This document shows, in pieces, positions 8,500-17,906 of a stretch of DNA of 64,000 nt. This DNA comes from Asaia sp037151935 (GTDB taxonomy: Bacteria > Pseudomonadota > Alphaproteobacteria > Acetobacterales > Acetobacteraceae), in NCBI RefSeq assembly GCF_051628905.1, contig NZ_CP157575.1, positions 372,001-436,000 on the forward strand, written 5' to 3'. The notes beneath the pieces are model-generated. The model had not been told where the DNA came from. It saw only the letters and a list, made by a program, of their open reading frames with translations, and did not search any database. How positions within the stretch are numbered: position 1 is the stretch's first letter; every line of letters starts with the position of its first letter. A program made the translations under genes and the position numbers.

Positions 8500-10881
8500 T
8501 TATATACCGCGTGACGATCTGGTCGGCTTACGTTGCGACCGCCACCGATTGAGCAGCAAGGAATTCGTCACAACCGAGACGGAGCTAAGAGCCATCGCAC
8601 CGCCAGCAATCGCGGGGCTCAGAAAGCCGCAGGCTGCAAGAGGAATGGCGGCCAGATTATAGCCGAAAGCAAAAGCAAGGTTCTGCTTTATCTTCCTGAC
8701 CGTCGCCCGAGAGAGCGAAAGCGCGTCCTGTATGGCGCGCAGATCGGCGCTCATTAGCACCAGATCGGCGGTTTCTAGCGCTGCGGCGGAGCCCGACCCG
8801 ATGGCGATGCTTATATCCGCCGCCGCCAGAGCCGGAGCGTCGTTGATGCCGTCGCCAGTCATACCGATCATCTGCCCCGGTCTGCGCAGGGCCTCTATGG
8901 CGGCAACCTTTCCCTCCGGCCTCAGGGCAGCCGAAACCTGATCGATACCGACCTCTGAAGCAATCGCCTCAGCCATGACCTGGCTATCCCCTGTCAGCAT
9001 GACGGAGCGAATATCGCTTGCACGAAGCCAGCTTATGATCTGTGCAGCCTCCGGGCGTATCCGGTCTGTCAGGGTGACCACGCCGAGACAAACGCCGTTT
9101 CGAGCCACAAAGGCTTGTGTCGCCTGACGATCTGGAACAACGTCCCTCGCACCATCGATCTGTTCTGACAGGAGATATGCCTGCGTGCCGATCAGATAAC
9201 GATCCTCACCCTGCCACGCTTCTATTCCCTTCCCAGGCACGGCGCGGAAGCGCTCGAAGGTCATGCCATAATCGACACCTCTCGCCTTGGCTTCGCCAAC
9301 GATCGCGCGCCCGAGCGGATGCTCGGAATTCACCTCAAGTGCCGCCGCAAGTCCGAGGAGCGACTGCTCTGTCATGCCGCTGGCAGGCAGCACGTCATGC
9401 ACGCGGGGTTCGCCGAGTGTAATGGTGCCCGTTTTGTCAAAGGCTAGCACAGTGAGACGACAGGCCCTCTCAAGGGCCTCGGCGTTACGGAACAGAATTC
9501 CGACCGATGCCGCCTTGCCCGTACCGACCATGAGCGCTGTGGGTGTCGCAAGGCCGAGTGAACAAGGACAGGCAATGACGAGCACGGAGATGGCGGAGAC
9601 GAGACTCCAGCTCGCACTGCCCGTCACAACCCAGCCGACGAAGAAGGTCAGGAGAGCGATCGCAATGATCGCAGGCACGAAGACCGCCGACACGCGGTCG
9701 GCCAGTCGCTGGATAGGCGCCTTGGAGCCCTGAGCACGCGACACCAAAGCCACGATACGGGCGAGTGCCGTATCGGCACCGAGAGATGTCGCCCGGGCGC
9801 GCAGCACGCCGGTCGTGTTCAGGGTTCCGGCGTAGATCGTATCGCCGCTTCGGCGCAGAACCGGGTTGGCCTCTCCCGTCAGCATCGATTCATTGATCTC
9901 GGTTTCGCCCTCGATAACCACGCCATCGACCGGCACGACCTCACCCGGACGCAGCAGAAACACGTCACCCAGACGCAGCGCGGTAACCGGACAGGTCACA
10001 ACCCTGTCTTCTTCCACACGATTGGCGGTTTCGGGTTTAAGGTTCAGCAGGGCCTCCAGCCCAGCAGCGGCTTTGTGCCGGGCACGCGCTTCAAGAAGGC
10101 GCCCGAGAGAAACGAGCAGGATCACGAAAGCGCTTGCCTCGAAATAGACGGGCAGGCCGATGCTGAAAACAGTAACGATCAGGCTGAACCCGTAGGCGAT
10201 GCTCGTGCCGAGACAGACCAACACGTTCATGTTGGCAGCCTTGGTGCGTAGCGCATGCCAGGCGCTGCGATAGAAGTGGCGTGCCGAATAAAACTGCACC
10301 ACCGACGCACAGATCGCTTGCAGCCACAGCGGAACTAGGTCGTGCTGCCCGAACGCCATGCCCATCATCTCGACAAGGAACGGCAGACAGAACAGTGCCG
10401 TCACCGTAAGGTCGATCAGGGCACGATGCTGCTCCGATGTCTCCTTGCGAGAGGGCGCCTGGTCCTGCACCGGGACTGCCGAAAAGCCGGCTTTTTCAAT
10501 CGCGCCGATGAGAGCTGTCTGATCGGCCGCCCCGGCGATGGTCTGTACAAGAGCCTGCTCAGTCGCCAGATTGACCGACGCCGTGACACCCGGGAGGCGA
10601 TTGAGAATTTTTTCGACGCGTGCGGAGCATGCGGCACAGCTCATACCACTTATCGAGAGCATGATCTCGTTACGGGCGAGCCCGAAACCTGTCTTTTCCA
10701 CCAGTTTCTCGATGGAGGCGAGATCGGGCGCAGCCTCCCCTCGGGTGATTATTGCGCGCGACGAGGCAAAATTGACAGCCGCCTCCAGACCCGCCTGACG
10801 ATTGAGTACCTTCTCAAGTCGCGCCGCGCAGGCGGCACAGCTCATGCCAGTCACTTCAAGATCGAGAATCTGGACGGACAT
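8500..10881 (-). CDS. copA: Copper-exporting P1B-type ATPase
   Basis: A 793-residue copper pump. Two N-terminal heavy-metal domains carry GMSCAAC motifs (Cys15/18 and Cys82/85). The membrane metal site CPC is near residue 438, the phosphorylation motif DKTGT near 482, the HP motif (SEHPLG) downstream, and the hinge GDGIND near 675. It exports Cu(I) from cytoplasm to periplasm using ATP. The copZ chaperone gene lies 85 nt upstream on the same strand, and a periplasmic multicopper oxidase plus CopB diverge from it, forming one copper-resistance locus. Length and motif order are normal for the family. No MerR-type CueR gene is visible nearby, so the regulator lies elsewhere. Confidence 0.95.
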   Translation of the reverse strand: MSVQILDLEVTGMSCAACAARLEKVLNRQAGLEAAVNFASSRAIITRGEAAPDLASIEKLVEKTGFGLARNEIMLSISGMSCAACSARVEKILNRLPGVTASVNLATEQALVQTIAGAADQTALIGAIEKAGFSAVPVQDQAPSRKETSEQHRALIDLTVTALFCLPFLVEMMGMAFGQHDLVPLWLQAICASVVQFYSARHFYRSAWHALRTKAANMNVLVCLGTSIAYGFSLIVTVFSIGLPVYFEASAFVILLVSLGRLLEARARHKAAAGLEALLNLKPETANRVEEDRVVTCPVTALRLGDVFLLRPGEVVPVDGVVIEGETEINESMLTGEANPVLRRSGDTIYAGTLNTTGVLRARATSLGADTALARIVALVSRAQGSKAPIQRLADRVSAVFVPAIIAIALLTFFVGWVVTGSASWSLVSAISVLVIACPCSLGLATPTALMVGTGKAASVGILFRNAEALERACRLTVLAFDKTGTITLGEPRVHDVLPASGMTEQSLLGLAAALEVNSEHPLGRAIVGEAKARGVDYGMTFERFRAVPGKGIEAWQGEDRYLIGTQAYLLSEQIDGARDVVPDRQATQAFVARNGVCLGVVTLTDRIRPEAAQIISWLRASDIRSVMLTGDSQVMAEAIASEVGIDQVSAALRPEGKVAAIEALRRPGQMIGMTGDGINDAPALAAADISIAIGSGSAAALETADLVLMSADLRAIQDALSLSRATVRKIKQNLAFAFGYNLAAIPLAACGFLSPAIAGGAMALSSVSVVTNSLLLNRWRSQRKPTRSSRGI

Positions 10882-10966
10882 ACGCTGAGGCCTCGGTCAT
10901 GCTAGGCGGGAAGATAAACCGCACCTCAGGCCGCGCGCCTGAAGGCAGGCTCAAATGGGCGAGGCT

Positions 10967-11182
10967 TTAGCCCCGCACCACATCGAAGCCGGTTTCCTCG
11001 ATCACTGTCTCGATAGCGCCTCTGGGCACGGGCTGTGCGCCCAGGGTCACGTTAACCGCACCCGTTTCATGGCTTGCCTTGACCGCCTCAACGCCGGGAA
11101 TTTCTGACAGGCTCTTTTCAAGCCTGCTCGAACAGCCGCCGCAGGACATGCCTTCGACCTGAAAATGCAGTGTGTCGCTCAT
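10967..11182 (-). CDS. copZ: Copper chaperone (heavy-metal-associated domain)
   Basis: A 71-residue single HMA domain with the metal-binding motif GMSCGGC (Cys14, Cys17) and the expected beta-alpha-beta-beta-alpha-beta length. It shuttles Cu(I) to the ATPase encoded next to it. A strong ribosome site (AGAGGA, 5-6 nt before the ATG) supports this start. The 85 nt to the ATPase start contain no obvious terminator, so the two genes are probably co-transcribed. The CGGC inside the motif differs from the ATPase domains (CAAC), which is common among chaperones. Confidence 0.9.
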   Translation of the reverse strand: MSDTLHFQVEGMSCGGCSSRLEKSLSEIPGVEAVKASHETGAVNVTLGAQPVPRGAIETVIEETGFDVVRG

Positions 11183-11281
11183 GTTATGTTCCTCTGCTCG
11201 GTCACCAGAGCCTTTAGTTAGGCATCAAAGCCGTTGCAATCAACTCGCAGCTCTGAGAGAGTAGGTGCCATCCACTTCGCT

Positions 11282-11671
11282 ATGAGGCTCATGCTCCGGC
11301 CGCGCCGTCCTTTCTGGGTCGTCCTTGTGATGACGTTTTTTCTTGTTCTGAGGGGTTTCACGCCCGTACAGGCAAGCGAGACTGGCTGTGCGCCCATGGT
11401 TTCCACACTTGGTGCGCCGATTGCCTCATCCGAGACCGGGTGCGGCGATCATCACGAAGCGCCAGTGTCGCATCACGGCCACAGCCATGGCTGTGGAAGT
11501 TGCCTGCCCAGTCCCTCCTGTCTTTCCAGCTTTGACGCGCCCATCGCTATCGCGCTGGCGACACCGGGGCTGAGCGATGTGGCGCGATTTGAGACCACCC
11601 CGCCCCCTGCTCTCGCTGAGCGCAGGGCACCGCCCGATCTGAGACCTCCGAGATTTTTCCTGACGCTCTGA
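11282..11671 (+). CDS. Secreted His/Cys-rich protein, DUF2946-like
   Basis: A 129-residue protein with a signal anchor (basic residues, then a hydrophobic stretch to about residue 28). The mature part is rich in possible metal ligands: GCGDHHEAP, then SHHGHSHGCGSC around residues 62-74, and a proline-rich tail. It resembles the small DUF2946 proteins often found beside copper genes, although the match is loose. It is encoded 66 nt upstream of the multicopper oxidase on the same strand, so a periplasmic copper-binding role is inferred. The ATG at 11282 was chosen because the longer frame would need a TTG and would break the signal. Confidence 0.6.
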   Translation: MRLMLRPRRPFWVVLVMTFFLVLRGFTPVQASETGCAPMVSTLGAPIASSETGCGDHHEAPVSHHGHSHGCGSCLPSPSCLSSFDAPIAIALATPGLSDVARFETTPPPALAERRAPPDLRPPRFFLTL

Positions 11672-11737
11672 CTCCGTTCTGGCCCCGGCGCTCAAGTGCC
11701 GTGCCCTGTTTCGTCTCGTTCGTTCAGGTCTTGCTTC

Positions 11738-13753
11738 ATGAATATTCGTCCCCGCAAAGGGGCCGGTCTTTCCCGTCGGCATTTTGTCACGGGGCTGTCC
11801 GGCCTTGGCCTTACCGCCTGCACAGAGGTGATGCCCGAGGCGCCCTTCTCTTCGGGTCCCGAGGCGTCTGCGATACCGCTCTCCGCAGCATCCCGCTATG
11901 CGCTCACGGTCGATACATGCCCTTGGGCGATAGGCTCGCGCACCGGTCGTGGCTTTACCGTCAATGGCAGCGTACCGGCGCCAACCCTTCGCTGGCGTGA
12001 GGGCGATGACGTGGTTCTTGACGTTATCAACCGGCTCGACACCCCGACCTCGATCCATTGGCACGGCATCAGACTCCCGGCCAATATGGATGGCGTGCCA
12101 GGCGTCAGCTTTGCCGGTGTGCCTGCGAAAGGGCGATTCACCTATCGTTTTCCGGTGAAGCAGTCGGGCACCTATTGGTATCACAGCCATTCCGGCATGC
12201 AGGAGGCGCAGGGATTATACGGTGCGCTGGTGATCGACCCCAAGGGCGCGCCACTCCATCAATGCGACCGCGACTACGTGATGGTGCTCTCAGACTGGAG
12301 CGATGTCGCACCGCACGACATCATCAGTAATCTGAAACAGCAGGACGATTATTATAATTTCCGCCAGCGTACAGTGGCCTCGCTTTTTCATGAGGCGCGG
12401 GAAAACGGCCTGGGCAATGCCATCGATAATCGCCTGATGTGGTCGCATATGCGCATGTCAGCCACCGACATTTCCGATGTCAGCGGGGTGATCTACACCT
12501 ATCTGATCAACGGACAATCGCCCGACGCCAATTGGACAGGTGTGTTTTCGCCGGGCGAGCGCATTCGTCTGCGGGTGATCAATGCTTCGGCCATGACGCT
12601 GTTCGATTTCCGCATTCCTGGCCTTTCTTTTTCAGTCATTTCCGCCGACGGTCAGGATGTCGAGCCAGTCGTGGTTGAGGAGTTTCGCATCGCTCCCGCA
12701 GAAACCTATGATGTGATCGTACAGCCGAAGGACGAGCGCGCCTGGACTATTTTCGTTCAGTCTGAAGACCGCACGGGCTATGCACGCGGCACCCTCGCCC
12801 CGCGAAAGGGTATGACAGGGCCTATCCCGAAAATGGACCCTCGCCCGGTGCGCAGCATGGTGGATATGGGGATGGGGCGAATGGGCGCGCATCCCGGCAT
12901 GAGCGGCATGAGCGGCATGAGCGGCATGAGCGGCATGAGCGGCATGAGCGGCATGAGCGGCATGAGCGGCATGAGCGGCATGAGCGGCATGAGCGGCATG
13001 AGCGGCATGAGCGGCATGAGCGGCATGAGCGGCATGAGCGGCATGAGCGGCATGAGCGGCATGAGCGGCATGAGCGGCATGAGCGGCATGAGCGGCATGA
13101 GCGGCATGAGCGGCATGAGCGGCATGAGCGGCATGAGCGGCATGAGCGGCATGAGCGGCATGAGCGGCATGACAACACCCCATGCGGCATCGTCAACCCC
13201 AGAAAAACGACAGAATGCGGCGCCCGCAATCGTCATTGACGATCCCGGTCCACCGCCCAAAAATGTCGAGAACCAGAACGTCGCGATGAATCCAGTCGAC
13301 CGGCTGGCCGAACCCGGCGACGGGCTGGAGCATAACGGGCGCAAGGTTCTGAGTTACGCCATGCTGCGCGCGCTCAAACCCGCTCCCGATTTACGGCCAC
13401 CCAGCAGAGAGATCGTGCTGCATCTGACGGGTAACATGATGCGCTATATCTGGGGCTTCGACGCGAAGAAGTTTTCAGAAGCAGGCCCGATCCATCTCGC
13501 GCTCAATGAACGGGTTCGGATTACGCTCATCAATGACACGATGATGGAGCACCCGATCCATCTTCATGGGTTCTGGAGCGAGCTTGAGAATGGCCAGGGT
13601 GACCGACGTCCCAACAAGCACACGATCATTTCGCAGCCGGGGTCGACGCTGAGTTATCTCGTCACGGCAGACACGCCTGGCATGTGGGCGTTTCACTGTC
13701 ATCTCATCTACCACATGCATCTCGGCATGTTCAGAACGGTGGTGGTGTCATGA
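11738..13753 (+). CDS. copA: Periplasmic multicopper oxidase, PcoA/CopA type
   Basis: A 671-residue multicopper oxidase with all four copper-ligand blocks: SIHWHGI, YWYHSHSG, HPIHLHGFW and AFHCHLIYHMHLGMF. It begins with a twin-arginine-like SRRHF signal followed by a Cys (LTAC) that could be a lipobox. The PcoA/CopA family oxidises and sequesters Cu in the periplasm. Between the second and third cupredoxin domains lies a Met-rich linker. Natural CopA proteins carry a handful of such motifs, but here it is expanded into 30 identical MSG units (separate entry). The CopB gene overlaps its stop (ATGA). This is the oxidase called CopA in the Pseudomonas cop system, not the ATPase. Confidence 0.92.
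   Translation: MNIRPRKGAGLSRRHFVTGLSGLGLTACTEVMPEAPFSSGPEASAIPLSAASRYALTVDTCPWAIGSRTGRGFTVNGSVPAPTLRWREGDDVVLDVINRLDTPTSIHWHGIRLPANMDGVPGVSFAGVPAKGRFTYRFPVKQSGTYWYHSHSGMQEAQGLYGALVIDPKGAPLHQCDRDYVMVLSDWSDVAPHDIISNLKQQDDYYNFRQRTVASLFHEARENGLGNAIDNRLMWSHMRMSATDISDVSGVIYTYLINGQSPDANWTGVFSPGERIRLRVINASAMTLFDFRIPGLSFSVISADGQDVEPVVVEEFRIAPAETYDVIVQPKDERAWTIFVQSEDRTGYARGTLAPRKGMTGPIPKMDPRPVRSMVDMGMGRMGAHPGMSGMSGMSGMSGMSGMSGMSGMSGMSGMSGMSGMSGMSGMSGMSGMSGMSGMSGMSGMSGMSGMSGMSGMSGMSGMSGMSGMSGMSGMSGMTTPHAASSTPEKRQNAAPAIVIDDPGPPPKNVENQNVAMNPVDRLAEPGDGLEHNGRKVLSYAMLRALKPAPDLRPPSREIVLHLTGNMMRYIWGFDAKKFSEAGPIHLALNERVRITLINDTMMEHPIHLHGFWSELENGQGDRRPNKHTIISQPGSTLSYLVTADTPGMWAFHCHLIYHMHLGMFRTVVVS
12899..13168 (+). 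repeat. 30 perfect tandem copies of a 9-nt unit (Met-Ser-Gly)
   Basis: The unit ATGAGCGGC is repeated 30 times (270 nt) without a visible mismatch, in frame in the multicopper oxidase gene, giving (Met-Ser-Gly)x30. Being a multiple of three, gain or loss of units keeps the frame. All three frames on the opposite strand are also open across it, producing false ORFs. Met-rich stretches bind Cu(I). The identity of every unit at DNA level indicates recent slippage expansion. Confidence 0.97.
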
Positions 13754-14517
13754 AGGGCATAACGCGAAAAACTCTCCTCGCGGCGTTATCTCTGACGGGC
13801 ATGTCCCACGCACGAGCTGAAACCGCTTCGACGAGCGTTATGCAACCCATGCCCAGCTATATAGATGGTGTGATGCCGGTGATGGATCAGGGCGTGTGGG
13901 TCCATGGCCTGCTCAACCAGCTCGAAGGGCGTGTTGCCGGTCAGAATTCAAGCTTTCGGTGGGATGGCGAAGCCTGGATAGGCGGAGACTACAACCGGCT
14001 CTGGCTTAGGTCTGAAGGAACGCTGACAAAAGGGCGCATGAGCGATGGCGATCAGGAGCTCCTCTACAGCCGTTCCATCTCGACCTATTTCGACGTGCAG
14101 GGTGGCGTGCGCGTCGATCTGGATAGCGGCCCGACCCGCACATGGGGCGCATTCGGCATTCAGGGACTGGCGTTATATCAGTTCGAGGTGCAGGCGACGG
14201 CTTATGTAAGCGATCGCGGACGCTTCGCCGGGCGGCTCGAAGGGTCGTACGATATACCGATCACCAATCGCCTGATCCTTCAGCCTCAGGTGGAGCTGAA
14301 CCTATACTCGAAACAGGACAAGGTGCGGGGGAGCGGTGCGGGGCTCTCGGAGATCGATACAGGGCTGAGGCTGCGCTACGAGGTCTGGCGGAAATTCGCT
14401 CCGTATATTGCAGTGACCTATGATGGCGCGTTGCAGCAGGCGCGCCGGTTCGCGCATGAGCGCGACGACAGCGCAGGCAATCTGCGACTCACATTCGGGA
14501 TCCGAAGCTGGTTCTGA
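13750..14517 (+). CDS. copB: Copper resistance outer membrane protein CopB
   Basis: A 255-residue member of the CopB/PcoB family. It has a signal peptide (to about residue 22), a short Met-containing segment, then a beta-rich domain ending in a terminal Phe typical of outer-membrane barrels. CopB accompanies the CopA-type oxidase in copper resistance and is thought to sit in the outer membrane. The ATG overlaps the oxidase stop, giving tight translational coupling. The N-terminal Met-rich segment found in longer homologues is short here, perhaps because the oxidase linker supplies the methionines; that link is speculation. Confidence 0.9.
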   Translation: MKGITRKTLLAALSLTGMSHARAETASTSVMQPMPSYIDGVMPVMDQGVWVHGLLNQLEGRVAGQNSSFRWDGEAWIGGDYNRLWLRSEGTLTKGRMSDGDQELLYSRSISTYFDVQGGVRVDLDSGPTRTWGAFGIQGLALYQFEVQATAYVSDRGRFAGRLEGSYDIPITNRLILQPQVELNLYSKQDKVRGSGAGLSEIDTGLRLRYEVWRKFAPYIAVTYDGALQQARRFAHERDDSAGNLRLTFGIRSWF

Positions 14518-15057
14518 CGCAAGCGCGGCTCTGTTTCTTGCCAGGGCGCCTCCGCTTCTCACCGGTGGAACGCCTGGCACGGAGCTACCCCCTGGAACCA
14601 GCGTGCGTGTCTGCCGAGAAAGCAGACGCAACGCTCCCGGCAAGGTCCTAACCTTCCTCAGTTGCGATTCTCTCGCGTTAGGTAGTTGCCTGCGTTCGAG
14701 CCCAAACGATCATGGGAGACTGTCGGTAAACTTCGTTAACCGCACGTCACCCTTGGATCAGATATAGTTAAAATCGATCGGTGACATAGAGCGCGTCTAT
14801 CAGAGAATTACAGAGGCTTCATTTCAAATACAAATCAAACGCGTTAATGTTTTCAGGACTAAAAGTAAGTCTTAGGTAATTTTTCTAAATTATCCATTCA
14901 TACCGTGAGTGTTGCCGAAAAATCACGCCAATTTACTCAAATCGTGGGTTTCGGTCCAGAATTGTCAATCTACTTGTCATACAATGAAATATTGATAGGA
15001 CGGGGCCATTCGGCCACTCACGGGGCCAACAATCAGACCTAAAGAGTGTGCGCGAAC
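14518..15057. other. Intergenic region before porin gene
   Basis: A 540-nt gap. The first 150 nt still have high GC but no supported frame. From about 14765 to 14940 it is AT-rich and probably holds the porin promoter. A short inverted repeat (GTCTGC/GCAGAC, 14609-14627) has no T-tract. I see no RNA gene. Confidence 0.5.
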
Positions 15058-16635
15058 ATGCCTGTTTCAAGAACCGGAAGGCTTCGTTCTCTCTGGGCTG
15101 CCGGAACCGTATTGGGAAGCTGCTTCCTTGGCGTTCAGGCTTTCGCCCAATCACAGAGCCAGCAGACAAGCTCAAGCAACGAGACCGCAGCGACGCTCGA
15201 TCCGACCGAAAAGATATCAGCAACCACGAATTCTTCAGGGCCGAGCAAGGATAGCCCGCCTAGCCTTTTCGGCAGCCCTTATGACCGCTCGCAGCCTACA
15301 CTGGGCACGGTGCGCCATCCTTACATCCCCGTCCCCGGTGACGAGGCTCTGTTTCCGAAAAGCTTCTCAGACTGGCTGAAGCAGCCAACCATGACAGGCG
15401 ACTGGGGTGGCCTGCGCACGCGCCTGCAAAACATGGGCATCACCCCGCAGGGTCATTATCTGCAGGATTCCGCAGGCAACCCGGTTGGCGGCAAAACGCA
15501 GGTCGTACGGTATGCCCATGAAGTCGGCCTGGGCGCAGATGTCAATTTCGCCCAGCTGACCGGCCATAACTACGGCATGTTCCACGTCCTGCTGACCGAA
15601 CGCGCCGGTCTTGGTATCGGGCAAAAACTGCCGACCCTGAACAGCCCGCAGCAGATTTTCGGCTCGGGCGAGACGATCCGCTTCACGCGCCTGTCATGGG
15701 AGATGCAGTGGAACCGCTATGCCGATACCGAAATCGGCTGGATCAACACCGAAAACGATTTCGGTCAGTCGACCATGCATTGGGGCATGAGCCTGTATTG
15801 CCAGTTCGAATCGAACGCGATTTGCGGTATGCCTCAGGCACTCGCCAGCAACTCGGGCTATGGCTATTATCCTACGGCTCATCCCGGCGCTTTCCTGAAG
15901 CTCTATCCGTTTGGCGACGAGCGGATGCTCGTTTCAGCGGGCATCTATAACGTTGACCCGACCATTTCGAACACCGGATACGCATGGAAGCTCGGTCTGC
16001 ATAATTCGACCGGCGCCTATCTACCCTTCCAGATTGGCTATCATTTCGGCGGAACGGACAGCAAGGGACGCCTGCCGACAAACGTGAAATTCGGCGGCTA
16101 CTGGGATACGTCCGAAGTCAAGAATGTCTATGCACAGCTCGCGGGCTTCGAACTCCCGAACGCCGTGCTCGGTAATCTGCCGATCGAAAAAGTACGAGGC
16201 CGTTACGGCGGCTGGTTCATGGCTGACCAGATGCTTCAGCGAGACAAGAGCGACTCATCGCGCTCAACGGTGGCCTTTCTGTCTTTCACCTGGGGTGACC
16301 CGCGCACCGCTATCGCACCCTACTTCATCACATGGGGTATCGTGCGCAAGGGAACGTTCTGGAACCGGCCGAACGATACGATCAGCCTTGGGGGCAAGTT
16401 CAATTTCGTCAATCCGAAACTGGGCGCTTATGTAGGGGCTCTACAGGCCCAGCAGGGTACCGATAACGGACTGCTCAAGCCGAGCGGCGAACATGCAGGC
16501 GAACTCAACTATGGCTGGCGCCCGACCCCCTGGCTGACGGTACGGCCGGGCCTGCAATATATCTGGCATCCAGGCGGCACGAACCGCTACAAAAACGCGC
16601 TGCTGCTCGATTTCGAGACCGGCGTCACTTTCTGA
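15058..16635 (+). CDS. oprB: OprB-type carbohydrate porin
   Basis: A 525-residue porin with a signal peptide ending at VQAFAQ (about residue 26) and a low-complexity Gln/Ser/Thr linker. An OprB-family barrel then starts at the WLKQPTMTGDWGGLRTRLQNMGI segment and ends in GVTF with a terminal Phe. OprB porins let sugars cross the outer membrane, and acetic acid bacteria carry several copies next to periplasmic sugar oxidation. I placed the start at 15058, where a signal peptide begins. A GTG at 15046 would add four residues. A strong terminator follows at 16659, so it is monocistronic. Confidence 0.9.
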   Translation: MPVSRTGRLRSLWAAGTVLGSCFLGVQAFAQSQSQQTSSSNETAATLDPTEKISATTNSSGPSKDSPPSLFGSPYDRSQPTLGTVRHPYIPVPGDEALFPKSFSDWLKQPTMTGDWGGLRTRLQNMGITPQGHYLQDSAGNPVGGKTQVVRYAHEVGLGADVNFAQLTGHNYGMFHVLLTERAGLGIGQKLPTLNSPQQIFGSGETIRFTRLSWEMQWNRYADTEIGWINTENDFGQSTMHWGMSLYCQFESNAICGMPQALASNSGYGYYPTAHPGAFLKLYPFGDERMLVSAGIYNVDPTISNTGYAWKLGLHNSTGAYLPFQIGYHFGGTDSKGRLPTNVKFGGYWDTSEVKNVYAQLAGFELPNAVLGNLPIEKVRGRYGGWFMADQMLQRDKSDSSRSTVAFLSFTWGDPRTAIAPYFITWGIVRKGTFWNRPNDTISLGGKFNFVNPKLGAYVGALQAQQGTDNGLLKPSGEHAGELNYGWRPTPWLTVRPGLQYIWHPGGTNRYKNALLLDFETGVTF

Positions 16636-16658
16636 CGCCTCACGAGCCCAAAATCAGC

Positions 16659-16684
16659 AAACGCCCCTTTCCGAAGGGGCGTTT
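16659..16684 (+). terminator. Intrinsic terminator after the porin gene
   Basis: A nine-pair stem (AAACGCCCC / GGGGCGTTT) with an 8-nt loop lies 24 nt after the porin stop, with a T-rich tail (GTCGTTT). It separates the porin from pstS. Confidence 0.85.
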
Positions 16685-16763
16685 GTCGTTTCTGCGCAGC
16701 TATCGGACAGCGCCGCAATCGCAGGAAATCACAGCAATTCTGCTCTGTTTTCGCCCCTCGGGC

Positions 16764-16785
16764 ATTTCATAAAACTATCATCTTA
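16764..16785 (+). promoter_or_regulatory. Possible degenerate Pho box upstream of pstS
   Basis: Two 11-nt units in direct register, ATTTCATAAAA and CTATCATCTTA, resemble the CTGTCAT-N4 repeats bound by PhoB, and end 67 nt before the pstS start. The first unit is weak. The call rests on spacing, the second unit, and the known PhoB control of pstS. Confidence 0.45.
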
Positions 16786-16852
16786 TATGTGTATCTTCCT
16801 GTTGCTGGCGCCGATAGAACGAGCCGTCATCTAGATCTATTGAGGTCACACA

Positions 16853-17860
16853 ATGCAGCTTTCCCGTATTTTCGGCGCTCTTTCCCTCTCCCTGGCTCTG
16901 AGCTGTGGCGTTTCGCACGCGGCGACCATCACCGGGGCCGGGTCGAGCTTCGCCGCGCCGATCTATGGCGCCTGGGGCGAGACGGCGCAGAAGGCCATTG
17001 GCACCTCGGTCAATTACCAGAGCGTCGGGTCGGGCGCCGGTCAGAATCAGGCTATCGCGCGCACGGTCGATTTCGGCGCGTCCGACAAGCCGATGGATGC
17101 GGCCAAGCTCGACAGCAACAAGCTCTATCAGTTCCCGACTGCCATGGGCGGCATCGTCGTCATCGTGAACGTGCCGGGCATTGAGCCGGGCAAGCTCAAG
17201 CTCGACGGTCCGACCATCGCCGGTCTGTACGATGGTACGATTTCCACCTGGAACGACCCGCGCATTGCCGCCCTAAACCCCGGCCTGAAGCTGCCTGACT
17301 CCGATGTCGCGCCGATCCATCGCGCCGATGCATCGGGCACGAGCTTCGTGTTCACCTCCTACCTCTCGAAGGTCTCGGCTGGCTGGAAAGGCAAGTTCGG
17401 CGCGGGCACGTCCATCGCCTGGGCTGGCGGTGCTGGCGCACGCGGCAATGACGGCGTTGCCGCAGGGGTCAAGGAATCAGAAGGTGGTATCGGCTATGTC
17501 GAATACGCCTATGCGAGCCGCAATCATCTGAACATGGCCCAGCTGCGCGACCGTGACGGCGCCTATATCGCGCCGAATGCCGCGTCGTTCGCCGCGTCCG
17601 CTGCCCATGCCGACTGGGCACATGCTGACCGTTATGCCGTCGATCTGCTCGACATCGCAGGCGCCAATGCCTGGCCGATCATGAGCGCCACCTTCGTTCT
17701 GGTCCCGACCGACCCGAAGGATGCGGCTCAGGGCAAGGCCGTGAAGGATTTCTTCAGCTACGCACTGAAGAATGGCAACCCTGACGCGGTCAAGCTCGAC
17801 TACGTCCCGCTGCCGCAATCGGTCAAGGACGGCGTTCTCAGCGGTTGGCCGAAGAACTGA
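16853..17860 (+). CDS. pstS: Phosphate-binding periplasmic protein PstS
   Basis: A 335-residue periplasmic binding protein with a signal peptide cleaved near SHAAT. The PstS landmarks are TGAGSSFAAPIYGAW at the N-terminus, YQSVGSGAGQNQAI, DFGASDKPM, and the phosphate-loop segment HRADASGTSFVFTSYLS. PstS captures phosphate for the PstCAB importer. Here it is not followed by pstC, pstA, pstB or phoU. A terminator sits 46 nt after the stop and a two-component operon faces it, so the gene is a stand-alone copy. It may feed a transporter encoded elsewhere or act as an extra high-affinity scavenger. Confidence 0.95.
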   Translation: MQLSRIFGALSLSLALSCGVSHAATITGAGSSFAAPIYGAWGETAQKAIGTSVNYQSVGSGAGQNQAIARTVDFGASDKPMDAAKLDSNKLYQFPTAMGGIVVIVNVPGIEPGKLKLDGPTIAGLYDGTISTWNDPRIAALNPGLKLPDSDVAPIHRADASGTSFVFTSYLSKVSAGWKGKFGAGTSIAWAGGAGARGNDGVAAGVKESEGGIGYVEYAYASRNHLNMAQLRDRDGAYIAPNAASFAASAAHADWAHADRYAVDLLDIAGANAWPIMSATFVLVPTDPKDAAQGKAVKDFFSYALKNGNPDAVKLDYVPLPQSVKDGVLSGWPKN

Positions 17861-17906
17861 AAACCGCTTCCGGATGGATGTTTCATCTGGTCTGTATTGC
17901 AGGAAG

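Noticed and set aside
12899..13168. Tandem repeat as a CRISPR array
   Set aside because: Units are contiguous 9-mers without spacers and lie in frame in a protein gene.
12632..13344. Three overlapping minus-strand frames of 135-188 codons (Leu-Met-Pro, Cys-Arg-Ser, His-Ala-Ala repeats)
   Set aside because: They are reverse-complement reading of the 30-unit 9-nt repeat. The repeat contains no stop in any frame, so length is not evidence of coding.
14962..14979. Two TTGTCA words upstream of the OprB porin as a Pho box
   Set aside because: They are 12 nt apart rather than the 11 nt needed for same-face repeats, and cores differ from CTGTCAT.
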